Shown here piece after piece: positions 9,592-17,507 of a stretch of 64,000 nt of DNA (positions within the stretch are counted from its first letter, which is position 1; every line of letters begins with the position of its first letter). Both the position numbers and the translations under genes were made by a program. The DNA lies in NCBI RefSeq assembly GCF_000308575.1, contig NZ_BAFZ01000048.1:36742-100741 (forward strand). The letters are read 5' to 3'. A model generated the notes under the pieces. That model had not been told where the DNA came from. It ran no database searches and saw only the letters and a program-made list of their open reading frames with translations. The stretch is from Nocardia exalbida NBRC 100660 (lineage in GTDB: Bacteria; Actinomycetota; Actinomycetes; Mycobacteriales; Mycobacteriaceae).

Positions 9592-10089
9592 ATGACTGTC
9601 ACCGATGAGTACCTGGAGAACAACGCGGCCTACGCGAGCACCTTCCGGGGCCCGCTGCCGCTACCGCCCTCGAAGGGCGCGGCCGTGGTCGCGTGCATGG
9701 ACGCGCGGCTGAACGTCTACGGCGCGCTCGGCCTCGCCGAGGGCGAGGCGCACGTCATCCGTAACGCGGGCGGGGTGATCACCTCCGACGAGATCCGCTC
9801 GCTGGCGATCAGCCAGCGACTGCTCGGGACCAGGGAGATCATCCTGATCCACCACACCGATTGCGGCATGCTCACCTTCACCGACGACGACTTCAAGGCG
9901 AGCATCCAGGAGGAGACCGGCATCAAGCCGGAGTGGTCGGCGGAGTCGTTCTCCGACCTGGAAACCGATGTGCGCCAATCGATCGCGCGCATCGTCGCCA
10001 GCCCGTTCGTGCCGCACAAGGACTCGATCCGCGGTTTCGTGTTCGACGTGGCCACCGGCAAACTGAACGAGGTCCTTGCTCGCCGGTAA
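9592..10089 (+). CDS. canA: Beta-class carbonic anhydrase (Rv1284-like)
   Basis: Cytosolic zinc enzyme interconverting CO2 and bicarbonate. It is 165 aa, matching the short M. tuberculosis Rv1284 (163 aa), with strong similarity including GPLPLPPSKGAAVVACMDAR and TREIILIHHTDCGMLTFTDD. Zinc ligands are Cys35, His88 and Cys91; Asp37 and Arg39 form the catalytic dyad. The start at ATG 9592 is preceded by GCAGGGG about 9 nt upstream; the frame extends further upstream without similarity. It appears monocistronic, ending in a strong hairpin shared with the convergent gene. Confidence 0.93.
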   Translation: MTVTDEYLENNAAYASTFRGPLPLPPSKGAAVVACMDARLNVYGALGLAEGEAHVIRNAGGVITSDEIRSLAISQRLLGTREIILIHHTDCGMLTFTDDDFKASIQEETGIKPEWSAESFSDLETDVRQSIARIVASPFVPHKDSIRGFVFDVATGKLNEVLARR

Positions 10090-10108
10090 GCCGAATTTCC
10101 CGCTATGC

Positions 10109-10144
10109 CAGTGAGATCCGGGTGAGATTCCCCGGATCTCACTG
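10109..10144. terminator. Bidirectional terminator between canA and the DUF6191 gene
   Basis: A perfect 14-bp stem (10109-10122 with 10131-10144, 8-nt loop) lies between two convergent genes ending at 10089 (+) and 10159 (-). It is well placed to stop transcription from both sides. Confidence 0.75.
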
Positions 10145-10158
10145 TGTTCCGGCGTGTT

Positions 10159-10473
10159 TCACGAGAGCTGGTGCGGAACGAGGCGCGCCGAACCCGCTGT
10201 GAGGTCTACGTCGTCGCGCGGCGGCGCGCCGTCGGAGGGGTCCTCCCGGTGCATCAGCGTCGTCAGGCGCTGCTCGAACTCGTGGTGTTTGCCGCCCTGG
10301 AAGACTGCCGTGACCTCCTCGAAGCCCGCGGCCGCCACGGGGCGGCCGGACCGCGCGCGAGTCCAGGGCAGTGCTCGGCTGCCGGTGAGCCTGTTCCAGG
10401 CCACTTCGGCGAAGGCCAGGAGGATGAGCAGCACCGCCAGGCCCGGAATGGTCATGGCCACGAGGAGACCCAT
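10159..10473 (-). CDS. Small membrane protein, DUF6191 family
   Basis: 104-aa protein with one N-terminal membrane helix (MGLLVAMTIPGLAVLLILLA), followed by a cytoplasmic tail with GFEEVTAVFQGGK, LMHREDPSDGAPPRDDVDLT and a final valine-rich strand. This is the pattern of actinobacterial DUF6191 proteins, whose function is unknown. The start is the ATG at 10473 (reverse strand); the frame is open far upstream, but similarity and the signal-anchor begin here. It converges on canA over a shared terminator and diverges from the promoter of the leuA-type leader at 10562. Confidence 0.75.
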   Translation of the reverse strand: MGLLVAMTIPGLAVLLILLAFAEVAWNRLTGSRALPWTRARSGRPVAAAGFEEVTAVFQGGKHHEFEQRLTTLMHREDPSDGAPPRDDVDLTAGSARLVPHQLS

Positions 10474-10561
10474 GTCACCGACGCTACCCCCGGTACCGGC
10501 CGCAACGTCCTGAAGTGCAGGAATGGTACTCGTCAGTAGACAAATCGGGCATCGGATGTGG

Positions 10562-10590
10562 TTGCTATTGCGCCGCGATGTCCCTATCCT
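10562..10590 (+). promoter_or_regulatory. Promoter of the leader ORF / LeuA-domain operon
   Basis: -35 TTGCTA (10562-10567), a 17-nt spacer and -10 TATCCT (10585-10590). Seven nt later is a GTG (10598), so transcription probably starts at that codon. This is one of the best consensus promoters in the window. Confidence 0.7.
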
Positions 10591-10597
10591 CGATGCC

Positions 10598-10804
10598 GTG
10601 CCGAATCCCGCCGACCGCCGCAGTGCAGCGCTCACCGTCGCAGACCGCGACAGCGCTCTGCTTTCGGCGTCGCTCATCGGGTCCTCCGTGGCTGCGCAGG
10701 CTACCGCCTCCGAGTCCGAGGTTCGCGCCGAGCTACTTCCGCTCACCGCGACGGTGGCGCCGCGTCCCCGAGTTCTCGTAGTAGCCCGCCGTAGCGGGGT
10801 CTGA
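10598..10804 (+). CDS. Putative leaderless leader ORF ending in Val-Leu-Val-Val
   Basis: A 68-codon ORF beginning at a GTG 7 nt after the -10 box. The first 55 residues look unremarkable. The end reads RPRVLVVARRSGV, with codons GTT CTC GTA GTA at 10772-10783. GTA is a poor-use valine codon in this GC-rich DNA, so back-to-back GTA codons should slow ribosomes when charged valine is scarce. The last six sense codons lie in the 5' arm of an intrinsic terminator (from 10784). The ORF is followed after 96 nt by the LeuA regulatory-domain gene. I read it as an attenuation leader. An internal GTG at 10754 could give a 16-aa version. Peptide function other than regulation is not expected. Confidence 0.55.
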   Translation: MPNPADRRSAALTVADRDSALLSASLIGSSVAAQATASESEVRAELLPLTATVAPRPRVLVVARRSGV

Positions 10805-10834
10805 TCCGGGCCGGCCCCCTCGCTGCGGGCTTTT
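10784..10834 (+). terminator. Intrinsic terminator in the leader (probable attenuator)
   Basis: GCCCGC (10784-10789) pairs with GCGGGC (10825-10830), continued by AGCG/CGCT and GGG/CCC with two small bulges, and is followed by TTTT at 10831-10834. The 5' arm begins directly after the Val-Leu-Val-Val codons. A ribosome stalled there would cover the arm and prevent the stem forming, allowing read-through into the LeuA-domain gene at 10901. Confidence 0.65.
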
Positions 10835-10900
10835 CCACTTGTTAGTGCTGGTCCCCTCTGTCAACTGAGCCACGACATTCTTCGGGAAGACCTACTTTCA

Positions 10901-11338
10901 ATGACCATCCTGACTCTTGATACAGACCTGTTCCACGCCGCCGCTCCCAAGGCCCTACGTGCCGAAGCGGCCGGGCTGACCTCGGCGGAGTTCCACAGCC
11001 GCTACTGTGCGCACGGCGGTCCGATCCGCCTCGGGGAATGGTCGCCCGCCGGCGCAAGGACCGCGGAGTTCACCGCCACGCTGGAGTTCGCCGGCCATCT
11101 GCGGACCGTCATCGCCACCGGCAGCCCCGTCGCGGCGATGACCTCGGCCCTCTACGAGGAGGGCTATCCCGTGGAGATCCTGCAATTCCACCAGCGGCGC
11201 ACCGCGGAGGGCACCGCCACGTTCGTGCAGTGCGAATACAACGGCAGGCGCGGCTGGGGCGCGGCGATCGCGGACGACGGCGCCGAGTCGACGGTCCGCG
11301 CCATGATCGCGGGCGTCAACCTGCTCGGCGTGTCCTGA
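10901..11338 (+). CDS. Stand-alone 2-isopropylmalate synthase (LeuA) regulatory/dimerisation domain protein
   Basis: A 145-aa protein that corresponds only to the C-terminal allosteric domain of LeuA (LeuA_dimer), where leucine binds in the full enzyme. The core has ATLEFAGHLRTVIATGSPVA, ALYEEGYPVEILQFHQ, FVQCEYNGRRGWGAAI and a closing STVRAMIAGVNLL, following the beta-strand/helix plan of that domain. No catalytic TIM-barrel part is present upstream. ATG 10901 has GGGAAG 11 nt before it. Its leader carries a putative attenuator, and a 16-bp-stem hairpin follows. A leucine/valine-responsive regulator, or a partner that assembles with full-length LeuA encoded elsewhere, is plausible. Both are inference. 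Confidence 0.75.
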   Translation: MTILTLDTDLFHAAAPKALRAEAAGLTSAEFHSRYCAHGGPIRLGEWSPAGARTAEFTATLEFAGHLRTVIATGSPVAAMTSALYEEGYPVEILQFHQRRTAEGTATFVQCEYNGRRGWGAAIADDGAESTVRAMIAGVNLLGVS

Positions 11339-11346
11339 GATCCGGT

Positions 11347-11387
11347 GTCCGGGCGCGGGGCGGCAGCACGTCGCCCCGCGCCCGGAC
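11347..11387 (+). terminator. Strong hairpin after the LeuA-domain gene
   Basis: A perfect 16-bp GC-rich stem, 11347-11362 with 11372-11387 and a 9-nt loop, starts 8 nt after the stop codon. No T-run follows. Confidence 0.65.
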
Positions 11388-11503
11388 GCTGACCGGTGGC
11401 CGGACGTGGAGCGAGCCCGGATACGGACTGCCGCTTTCGCGTGTCCGTACCCGGGCCCGAATCAATACCGTTGCGGCGCAAGGCCTGTCGCGCCGCGTGG
11501 TCG

Positions 11504-11875
11504 CTACTCGGCGGCCTGCTGCTGCTCGGCGATCTGCTTGCGCACCTCGTCCATGTCCAGCGCCTTGACCTGGCTCACCAGATCCTCGAGCGCCGCGGGC
11601 GGCAGTGCGCCGGGCTGCGCGAACACCAGCACGCCCTCCCGGAAAGCCATGATCGTCGGAATGGAGCGGATGTTAGCGGCCGCCGCGAGGCCCTGCTCGG
11701 ATTCGGTGTCGACCTTTCCGTGCACCACGTCGGGGTGCTTGGCGGAGGAGGCCTCGAAAGTCGGTGCGAAACTCTTGCACGGACCGCACCAATCGGCCCA
11801 GAAATCGACGAGTACCACGTCGTTTCCGGTGACTACCTCGTCGAAGTTCTGCTGGGTCAGCGTCTGGGTGGCCAT
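11504..11875 (-). CDS. trxB: Thioredoxin (TrxB1-like)
   Basis: 123-aa cytosolic thioredoxin that reduces protein disulfides. The active site WCGPC has cysteines at residues 30 and 33, within VVLVDFWADWCGPCKSFAPT. The cis-proline segment IRSIPTIMAFREG is intact. The long C-terminal helix ends in a Gln/Ala-rich tail. Overall similarity is to M. tuberculosis TrxB1 (Rv1471), including KHPDVVHGKVDTE and GALPPAALEDLVSQ. The start is ATG at 11875 on the reverse strand; the frame is open far upstream without similarity. No reductase gene is adjacent. The 2'-5' RNA ligase-like gene lies 47 nt upstream in the same direction and may be co-transcribed. Confidence 0.92.
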   Translation of the reverse strand: MATQTLTQQNFDEVVTGNDVVLVDFWADWCGPCKSFAPTFEASSAKHPDVVHGKVDTESEQGLAAAANIRSIPTIMAFREGVLVFAQPGALPPAALEDLVSQVKALDMDEVRKQIAEQQQAAE

Positions 11876-11922
11876 GACGTCCTCTCGTTTCGGTGTGCCT
11901 GCTACAACGCGGGCTGCTCCGG

Positions 11923-12453
11923 TTATCTTCCACGGCGGATCCGGCCGACCGGCCACTCGCGCCGCTGATCCCCGTCCCATCGACGGATACCCAGCACGGT
12001 CGCCGGAAAATCCCGGTCCCTGGCGACGGCGTGGATCGCCTCGCCGAGTTGGTGCGGCGGCACCCGCCTGGCCAGGGTGATGTGCGGGGTCCACGCGTCC
12101 GGTTGCACATTCGCAGGCACGCCGGGGCACGGGGAGATCGTGTGGAAGATCCGGCGGTGCAGGGTGAGCAGCGCCTCGGTCGGCACCACCAGCCGCACCA
12201 GGATGCAACGGCGCGCACCGAAGACCACCACGCCACCGAGCCGTACCGGGATCGGCGCGAAGATCTGCTCGTCGAGCGCCTGCTCGATGCGCGGCCAGAT
12301 CTGCTTCGCCACCGCGGCGGTGATGTGCGGACGATTGGACTCGTCGGTGCGCGCGGCGAGACTCCGCACACCGGCCTCCGCGAGCAGTTGCCACTGCCTG
12401 CGGATCTCGGCGTCGGCGGCCTCGTCGAGGAGTAGTTCGACCGACTGCACCAT
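11923..12453 (-). CDS. 2'-5' RNA ligase / 2H phosphoesterase superfamily protein
   Basis: 176-aa protein of the 2H phosphoesterase superfamily. The two defining H-x-T motifs are present: PHITAA in the N-terminal half and PHITLAR in the C-terminal half. Each contributes a His/Thr pair to a two-lobed active site for 2',3'-cyclic phosphate or 2'-5' bonds in RNA or nucleotides. The real substrate of bacterial members is uncertain. The start is ATG 12453 on the reverse strand. A TACCTT box lies 8 nt upstream, so the mRNA may be nearly leaderless. It diverges from the dehydrogenase at 12532. Confidence 0.8.
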   Translation of the reverse strand: MVQSVELLLDEAADAEIRRQWQLLAEAGVRSLAARTDESNRPHITAAVAKQIWPRIEQALDEQIFAPIPVRLGGVVVFGARRCILVRLVVPTEALLTLHRRIFHTISPCPGVPANVQPDAWTPHITLARRVPPHQLGEAIHAVARDRDFPATVLGIRRWDGDQRREWPVGRIRRGR

Positions 12454-12531
12454 GGTCCCCGAAGGTAACCGCACTCGGCGTGTCCGCGGGCCGCTTCGGG
12501 CAGCCGGGCGCGTCGGCGGGAGGATGTTGCG

Positions 12532-13626
12532 GTGAACGACGCGAACCAACCCCGCCGGAACCGGGCGCTGCGGCTCGGCCTGATCGATGGCGACGGTATC
12601 GGCCCCGAAGTGGTGCGAGCGGCCGGGCAGGTGGTCGACGAGGCGCTGGCCGCCGCGGGCGCCCCGCCGGTCGAATGGGTGCCGCTGCTGATGGGGCACC
12701 GCGCCATCGACGAGTTCGGCACCCCGCTGCCCGAGCAGACGCTCGAGGAGTTGGCCGGGGTGGACGCGTGGATTCTCGGCCCGCACGACAACGCGTCCTA
12801 TCCGGCCGAACATCGCGTCGCGCCCGGCGGCCTGATCCGCAAGCATTTCGGCCTCTACGCCAATATCCGTCCCGCGCGTGCCTTCGCCGGTGTGCACGCC
12901 GCGGCGCCGGACATCGACCTGGTGATCGTGCGGGAGAACAGCGAAGGGTTCTACGCCGACCGCAACATGTTCGCCGGGTCGGGGGAGTTCCGGCCGACGC
13001 CGGATGTCGCGATGTCGGTGGGGCTGGTGACCCGTGCGGCCTGCGAGCGGATCGCGCACGAGGCGTTCCGGCTGGCCGCGACACGGCGCAAGCGGGTGAC
13101 CATCGTGCACAAGGCCAATGTCCTGCCGTTGACGATGGGGCTGTTCCGCGACGTCTGCCTCGAGGTCGGCCGGGCGTACCCGGGGATCGAGGTGGACGAC
13201 GAACACGTCGACGCGGCGGCCGCGCACCTGGTCCGAGCCGCCGCCGACTACGACGTACTGGTCACCGAGAACCTGTTCGGTGACATCCTGTCCGACCTGG
13301 CCGGGGAATTGAGCGGATCGCTCGGGCTGGCCGCGTCGCTGAACTGTTCGGCCACCACGGCGATGGCCCAGGCGGTGCACGGCGCGGCGCCGTCGCTGGC
13401 CGGGCACAACCGGGCGAACCCGGCGGCGCTGCAGTTGTCGTCGGCGATGCTGTTGCGCTGGCTGGCGACCCGGGACGCCGAGGTGACCTTGGCGCGCGCG
13501 GGCGAGCGGATCGAGCGGGCCGTGGCCGCGACCTTCGAGGCGGGCATCGCCACCGCCGACCTCGGGGGGCTGGCCTCCACCAGTGAGTTCACCGAGCAGG
13601 TGTGCGCCAGGGTGCACCGCCGGTAG
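12532..13626 (+). CDS. Isocitrate/isopropylmalate dehydrogenase family protein
   Basis: 364-aa beta-decarboxylating dehydrogenase that would oxidise and decarboxylate a 2-hydroxy-3-substituted dicarboxylic acid with NAD(P) and Mg2+. Visible motifs: LGLIDGDGIGPEVV near the N-terminus, substrate-site VRENSEGFYADRNMF, the catalytic-Lys segment IVHKANVLPLTMG and the metal-binding VTENLFGDILSDL. The RENSEG sequence groups it with IDH/homoisocitrate/tartrate-type enzymes, not with classical LeuB (REGTEG in M. tuberculosis). It has HGAAPSLAG where LeuB has HGSAPDIAG. Start GTG 12532 is preceded by GGGAGG at about 9 nt. The natural substrate cannot be assigned; IPMDH activity is not excluded given the LeuA-domain gene 1.2 kb away. 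Confidence 0.8.
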   Translation: MNDANQPRRNRALRLGLIDGDGIGPEVVRAAGQVVDEALAAAGAPPVEWVPLLMGHRAIDEFGTPLPEQTLEELAGVDAWILGPHDNASYPAEHRVAPGGLIRKHFGLYANIRPARAFAGVHAAAPDIDLVIVRENSEGFYADRNMFAGSGEFRPTPDVAMSVGLVTRAACERIAHEAFRLAATRRKRVTIVHKANVLPLTMGLFRDVCLEVGRAYPGIEVDDEHVDAAAAHLVRAAADYDVLVTENLFGDILSDLAGELSGSLGLAASLNCSATTAMAQAVHGAAPSLAGHNRANPAALQLSSAMLLRWLATRDAEVTLARAGERIERAVAATFEAGIATADLGGLASTSEFTEQVCARVHRR

Positions 13627-13873
13627 CCGGAGCCGGTCATTCGTACGCCGTCGGCGTTCGCTCGCCCGGGGCGCCGCACGGCCCGCGCCCGGTCCTGAAT
13701 TCGCAGGTCAGCGACCGGGAGGGTAGGGTGTGCCGCCGGTGAACCGGCATCGGACGGCGCGCCCGGTCGTGTTGCTGTTGCATTACTGTCCAGCGCGGAG
13801 CGCCCTGGTCGCTTAGATTGCCAAACGGGTGGTAACGCCCGGGTTTCGTGGAGCCGAAATGTGGAGGGCTGTT

Positions 13874-14782
13874 GTGTCTGATCGTTCGTTTCTCGGCAGG
13901 CGCGCCCTGCGAGCCACCATGGGTGCGCTCGCCGCGGGTGCGTTGGTACTGACGGGCTGTACTACGAACACCGAGGACACCGGACCCTCGGCGGCCAAGG
14001 TGCAGGTGGACAAGGTCGACGAGATCGCCGCGCAACTCCCCGACAAGATCAAGCAGTCCGGCAAGCTCGCCATCGGCGTGAACATCCCCTACCAGCCGAA
14101 CGAGTACAAGGACGCCAGCGGCCGGATCGTCGGCTTCGACGTGGACCTGATGGACGCGGTCGCCTCCGTGCTCGGCGTCGAGGCCGAATACGTCGAGTCG
14201 GCCTTCGAGAAGATCATCCCCTCGATCCAGGCCGGAACCTACGACGTGGGCATGTCGTCGATCACCGACTCCAGGGAGCGCGAGCAGCAGGTCGACTTCA
14301 CCACCTACTTCAACGCGGGCGTCCAGTGGGCCCAGCAGAAGGGCAAGCCGGTCGACCCGGAGAACGCCTGCGGCAAGAAGGTCGCCGTGCAGGCCACCAC
14401 GGTGGAGCACACCGACGAGGTGCCCGCCAAGAGCGCCAAGTGCGTCGCCGAGGGCAAACCCGCCATCGACATCAAGCCGTTCGACGAGCAGAGCGCCGCG
14501 ACCAACGCGCTGGTGCTCGGCCAGGTCGACGCCATGTCGGCCGACTCACCGGTGACGGCGTACGCGATCAAGCAGAGCGGCGGCAAGATCGAGAACGCGG
14601 GCCCGGTGTTCGACTCCGCGCCCTACGGCTGGGCGGTGCCCAAGGGCGCGCCGCTGGCCGCCGTGCTGCAGAAGGCGGTCCAGCACCTGATCGACACCGG
14701 CAAGTACCTCGAGATCACGAAGAACTGGGGCGTCCAGGAAGGCGCCATCACCAAGTCCGTCGTCAACGGCGCTGTGAGCTGA
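13874..14782 (+). CDS. Polar amino acid (glutamate/glutamine-type) ABC transporter substrate-binding lipoprotein
   Basis: 302-aa extracytoplasmic receptor anchored as a lipoprotein: basic n-region with a twin Arg (GRRALRATM), hydrophobic core and lipobox LTGC, with the lipidated Cys near residue 28. The mature part is an SBP family 3 (GlnH/GltI-like) domain. Diagnostic segments include GFDVDLMDAVASVLG, VGMSSITDSREREQQVDFT and GQVDAMSADSPVTAYAI. I choose GTG 13874, which has GGAGG 6 nt upstream, over the in-frame ATG at 13859. A TAGATT box at 13814-13819 could be the promoter -10. It heads a three-gene transporter operon. Confidence 0.9.
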   Translation: MSDRSFLGRRALRATMGALAAGALVLTGCTTNTEDTGPSAAKVQVDKVDEIAAQLPDKIKQSGKLAIGVNIPYQPNEYKDASGRIVGFDVDLMDAVASVLGVEAEYVESAFEKIIPSIQAGTYDVGMSSITDSREREQQVDFTTYFNAGVQWAQQKGKPVDPENACGKKVAVQATTVEHTDEVPAKSAKCVAEGKPAIDIKPFDEQSAATNALVLGQVDAMSADSPVTAYAIKQSGGKIENAGPVFDSAPYGWAVPKGAPLAAVLQKAVQHLIDTGKYLEITKNWGVQEGAITKSVVNGAVS

Positions 14783-14785
14783 TCG

Positions 14786-15745
14786 ATGGCGGACGACGAC
14801 ACTCGGCCGGCGCCCGGCGATCCCGGGCCCGGCGGAGCGGATCAGGCGCGGGAGCCGGAGCCGATCAAAGCGGTTCCGCTGCGCAGGCCGGGGCGCTGGA
14901 TAGCGGCGGCGGTCATCCTCGTCTTGGTGGCGCTGTTCGTCTACGGCGCCGCGACGAACCCGGCCTATCGCTGGGATACCTACGGGAAATACCTGTTCGA
15001 CACCCGGATCACCGCGGGCGCCATCGTGACGCTGGAGCTGACCGTGTGCGCGATGGCGATCGCGGTCGCGCTCGGGACGACACTCGCCGTCATGCGGCTG
15101 TCACCGAATCCGGTGTTGCGGAGCACGGCGTGGGTGTATCTCTGGATCTTCCGCGGCACCCCGGTGTTCGTGCAGCTGGTGTTCTGGGGGTTGGTCCCCT
15201 CGCTGTACCGGCAGATCCACCTGGGCGTTCCGTTCGGGCCGCAGTTCTTCGAGTTCGACGTGCAGCACCTGCAGGCCGCGTTCGCCTTCGCGGTGCTCGG
15301 CCTCGGTCTCAACGAAGCCGCCTACATGGCCGAAATCGTCCGGGCCGGAATCAATTCCGTCGGTGAGGGGCAGCGGGAGGCGTCGTTCGCGCTCGGCATG
15401 TCCTGGAGCCAGACCATGCGCCGCACGGTGCTGCCGCAGGCCATGCGCGTGATCATCCCGCCGACCGGCAACGAGCTCATCGGCATGCTGAAGACCACCT
15501 CGCTGGTCACCGGCATCCCGCTGAGCACCGATCTGTTCGGCCGGGCGCGCGACATCTACGGCGTGAACTTCCAGCCCATCCCGCTGCTGCTGGTCGCCGC
15601 CACCTGGTACTTGGCCATCACGAGTGTGCTCATGGTCGGGCAGTACTACTTGGAGCGCTACTACTCGCGCGGCGTCTCCCGCAGGTTGACCGGCAAGCAG
15701 CTGCAGGAACTCGCCGACGCTCAGCAGGTGGAGAAGGCGAAATGA
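14786..15745 (+). CDS. Polar amino acid ABC transporter permease
   Basis: 319-aa inner-membrane permease of the HisM/GlnP family. A hydrophilic, acidic N-terminal extension of about 45 residues precedes the first membrane helix ([19 protein letters not shown]). The HisMQ domain follows. The ATPase-docking EAA loop is [20 protein letters not shown] followed by [11 protein letters not shown]. No second permease gene is present, so it presumably forms a homodimer. It starts 3 nt after the receptor gene and its stop overlaps the ATPase start, indicating tight coupling. Confidence 0.9.
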   Translation: MADDDTRPAPGDPGPGGADQAREPEPIKAVPLRRPGRWIAAAVILVLVALFVYGAATNPAYRWDTYGKYLFDTRITAGAIVTLELTVCAMAIAVALGTTLAVMRLSPNPVLRSTAWVYLWIFRGTPVFVQLVFWGLVPSLYRQIHLGVPFGPQFFEFDVQHLQAAFAFAVLGLGLNEAAYMAEIVRAGINSVGEGQREASFALGMSWSQTMRRTVLPQAMRVIIPPTGNELIGMLKTTSLVTGIPLSTDLFGRARDIYGVNFQPIPLLLVAATWYLAITSVLMVGQYYLERYYSRGVSRRLTGKQLQELADAQQVEKAK

Positions 15746-16530
15746 GCGTGAATGTCGAGAAGACCACCGCTGCTCCGATGATCGTCGCGGACCGGGTCTG
15801 CAAGAACTTCGGCGCGCTACAGGTACTCAAGGGCGTTTCCCTCGAAGTGGGCCGCGGCGAGGTGATGTGCCTGATCGGTCCGTCCGGCTCGGGCAAGTCC
15901 ACCTTCCTGCGCTGCATCAATCACCTGGAACAGGTGAACGCGGGCCGGCTCTACGTCGACGGCGAGATCGTGGGCTACCGGGAGAAGAACGGCAGGCTCT
16001 ACGAGATGCACCCGCGCGACGCGGCCAAGCAGCGCCGCGAGATCGGCATGGTGTTCCAGCACTTCAACCTGTTCCCGCACCGGACCGCGCTGGAGAACGT
16101 CATCGAGGCGCCCACCCAGGTGAAGAAACAGCGCAAGGCGGACGCGGTGACCAGGGCGAGGGAACTGCTGGACCGGGTCGGCCTGGCGGACAAGGCGAAC
16201 GCCTACCCGGCTCAGCTGTCCGGCGGTCAGCAGCAGCGCGTGGCGATCGCCCGTGCGCTGGCCATGGACCCCAAGCTCATGCTGTTCGACGAGCCGACCT
16301 CCGCGCTGGATCCGGAGCTGGTCGGGGAGGTCCTCACGGTCATGCGGGAACTGGCTCGCTCGGGCATGACGATGGTCGTGGTGACCCACGAGATGGGCTT
16401 CGCGCGGGAGGTCGCCGATCAGTTGGTCTTCATGGACGGCGGGGTGGTCGTGGAGGCGGGAGCGCCCAGGGAGCTGCTGGCCGATCCGCGGCAGGAGCGC
16501 ACCAAGGCGTTCCTTTCGCGCCTGCTCTGA
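15742..16530 (+). CDS. Polar amino acid ABC transporter ATP-binding protein (GlnQ-like)
   Basis: 262-aa ABC ATPase energising the permease upstream. Walker A is GPSGSGKS (about 49-56), signature [15 protein letters not shown], Walker [15 protein letters not shown] and H-loop VVTHEM. An insertion around [17 protein letters not shown] before the Q-loop is common in glutamate/glutamine-type ATPases. The start ATG 15742 overlaps the permease stop by 4 nt. The gene ends 7 bases before the convergent LysR stop. Confidence 0.93.
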   Translation: MSVNVEKTTAAPMIVADRVCKNFGALQVLKGVSLEVGRGEVMCLIGPSGSGKSTFLRCINHLEQVNAGRLYVDGEIVGYREKNGRLYEMHPRDAAKQRREIGMVFQHFNLFPHRTALENVIEAPTQVKKQRKADAVTRARELLDRVGLADKANAYPAQLSGGQQQRVAIARALAMDPKLMLFDEPTSALDPELVGEVLTVMRELARSGMTMVVVTHEMGFAREVADQLVFMDGGVVVEAGAPRELLADPRQERTKAFLSRLL

Positions 16531-16536
16531 GCCGAC

Positions 16537-17436
16537 TCACGCGTCGGCGCGCAGGGCGATGCGCAGCTGCCCGAGCAGGACTTTGGCCGCCGGGCTCGCG
16601 GGACGGTCGGTGCGCCAGGCCAGCGCCAGGCGCCCGCGCAGTTCCGGCTCGGCGATGCGGGCGGTCCGCACCCCGAAAGCCGCGGCCTCCTCGGCGGTGA
16701 GTTCGGGTACGACGGCGACGCCGAGTCCGCGTGCGGCGAGGCGCAGCAGCAGGGCGGGCGCCGCCGCCTCGTAGGCAATGCCGGGCTCGAATCCGGCTGC
16801 CGCGCAGGCTCGCTCGAAGACGCCGCGAATGCCGGTGCCCGGCGTGAGGCAGATCAGCGGGCGATCCCGCAGCGCGGTGAGCGCGACCTCATCGCCAAAG
16901 CCGGGATCCGCCGCGGCCACCGCGGCCACCACCGCCGTCTCCAGCACCACTTCGATGCCGATGGCCGGATCGAGTTCCGTGCCGGTCATCCCGACCAGGG
17001 CCATATCCAGCTCACCGCGGCCGAGCGCGGCGAGCATCCGCTCGGAGGTGTCCTCGGTCAGGCTGATGCCGATCTGCGGGTGGTCGTGGTGGAAATCGGC
17101 GAGCACGGCGGCGACGTCGAATTCCTCGACCGCTGCCCCGGAGATCAGCCCGACCCGGACCTGACCCCATAGCAAGCCGGTGAACTCCTCCGTCGTGTGG
17201 GTGATCCGCTCGGTGGCGGCCAGCGCCGCCCGCGCGTGCGGCAGGACGGCGGCGCCGACCTCGGTCGGAGTCACCGTGCGACCGCCACGGTCCAGCAGTG
17301 GGTGGCCGAGTTCGCGCTCCAATTGCCGGATCTGCGCGCTGAGCCCCGGCTGGGCCAAGTGCAGCCGAGCAGCCGCGCGAGTGAAGCTCGCCTCCTGGAC
17401 GACGGTGACGAAGTAGCGCAGCTGCCGCAATTCCAT
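16537..17436 (-). CDS. LysR-family transcriptional regulator
   Basis: 299-aa LysR-type regulator. The N-terminal winged helix-turn-helix reads LRQLRYFVTVVQEASFTRAA and RLHLAQPGLSAQIRQLE (residues 3-40), followed by an effector domain of about 200 residues related to periplasmic binding proteins. The start is ATG 17436 on the reverse strand. A perfect TATAAT is 8 nt upstream (17445-17450), so its mRNA is probably leaderless. It diverges from the FAD-dependent oxidoreductase at 17508, its likely target. The 71-bp gap holds an inverted repeat suited to a LysR site. Confidence 0.88.
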   Translation of the reverse strand: MELRQLRYFVTVVQEASFTRAAARLHLAQPGLSAQIRQLERELGHPLLDRGGRTVTPTEVGAAVLPHARAALAATERITHTTEEFTGLLWGQVRVGLISGAAVEEFDVAAVLADFHHDHPQIGISLTEDTSERMLAALGRGELDMALVGMTGTELDPAIGIEVVLETAVVAAVAAADPGFGDEVALTALRDRPLICLTPGTGIRGVFERACAAAGFEPGIAYEAAAPALLLRLAARGLGVAVVPELTAEEAAAFGVRTARIAEPELRGRLALAWRTDRPASPAAKVLLGQLRIALRADA

Positions 17437-17444
17437 AAGCAACC

Positions 17445-17482
17445 ATTATAGGAACAAGAAGAACTATCTGTTTTACTTCTTG
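17445..17482. promoter_or_regulatory. LysR promoter and probable shared operator
   Basis: Reverse-strand TATAAT (17450 to 17445) stands 8 nt before the lysR start. On its upstream side is an inverted repeat CAAGAAG (17455-17461) and CTTCTTG (17476-17482) separated by 14 AT-rich bases. Binding here would lie just upstream of the lysR -10 and within 25-55 bp of the oxidoreductase start, fitting autoregulation plus target control. Confidence 0.55.
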
Positions 17483-17507
17483 CAGCTCGTGCAGCAGGGT
17501 CGGTGTC

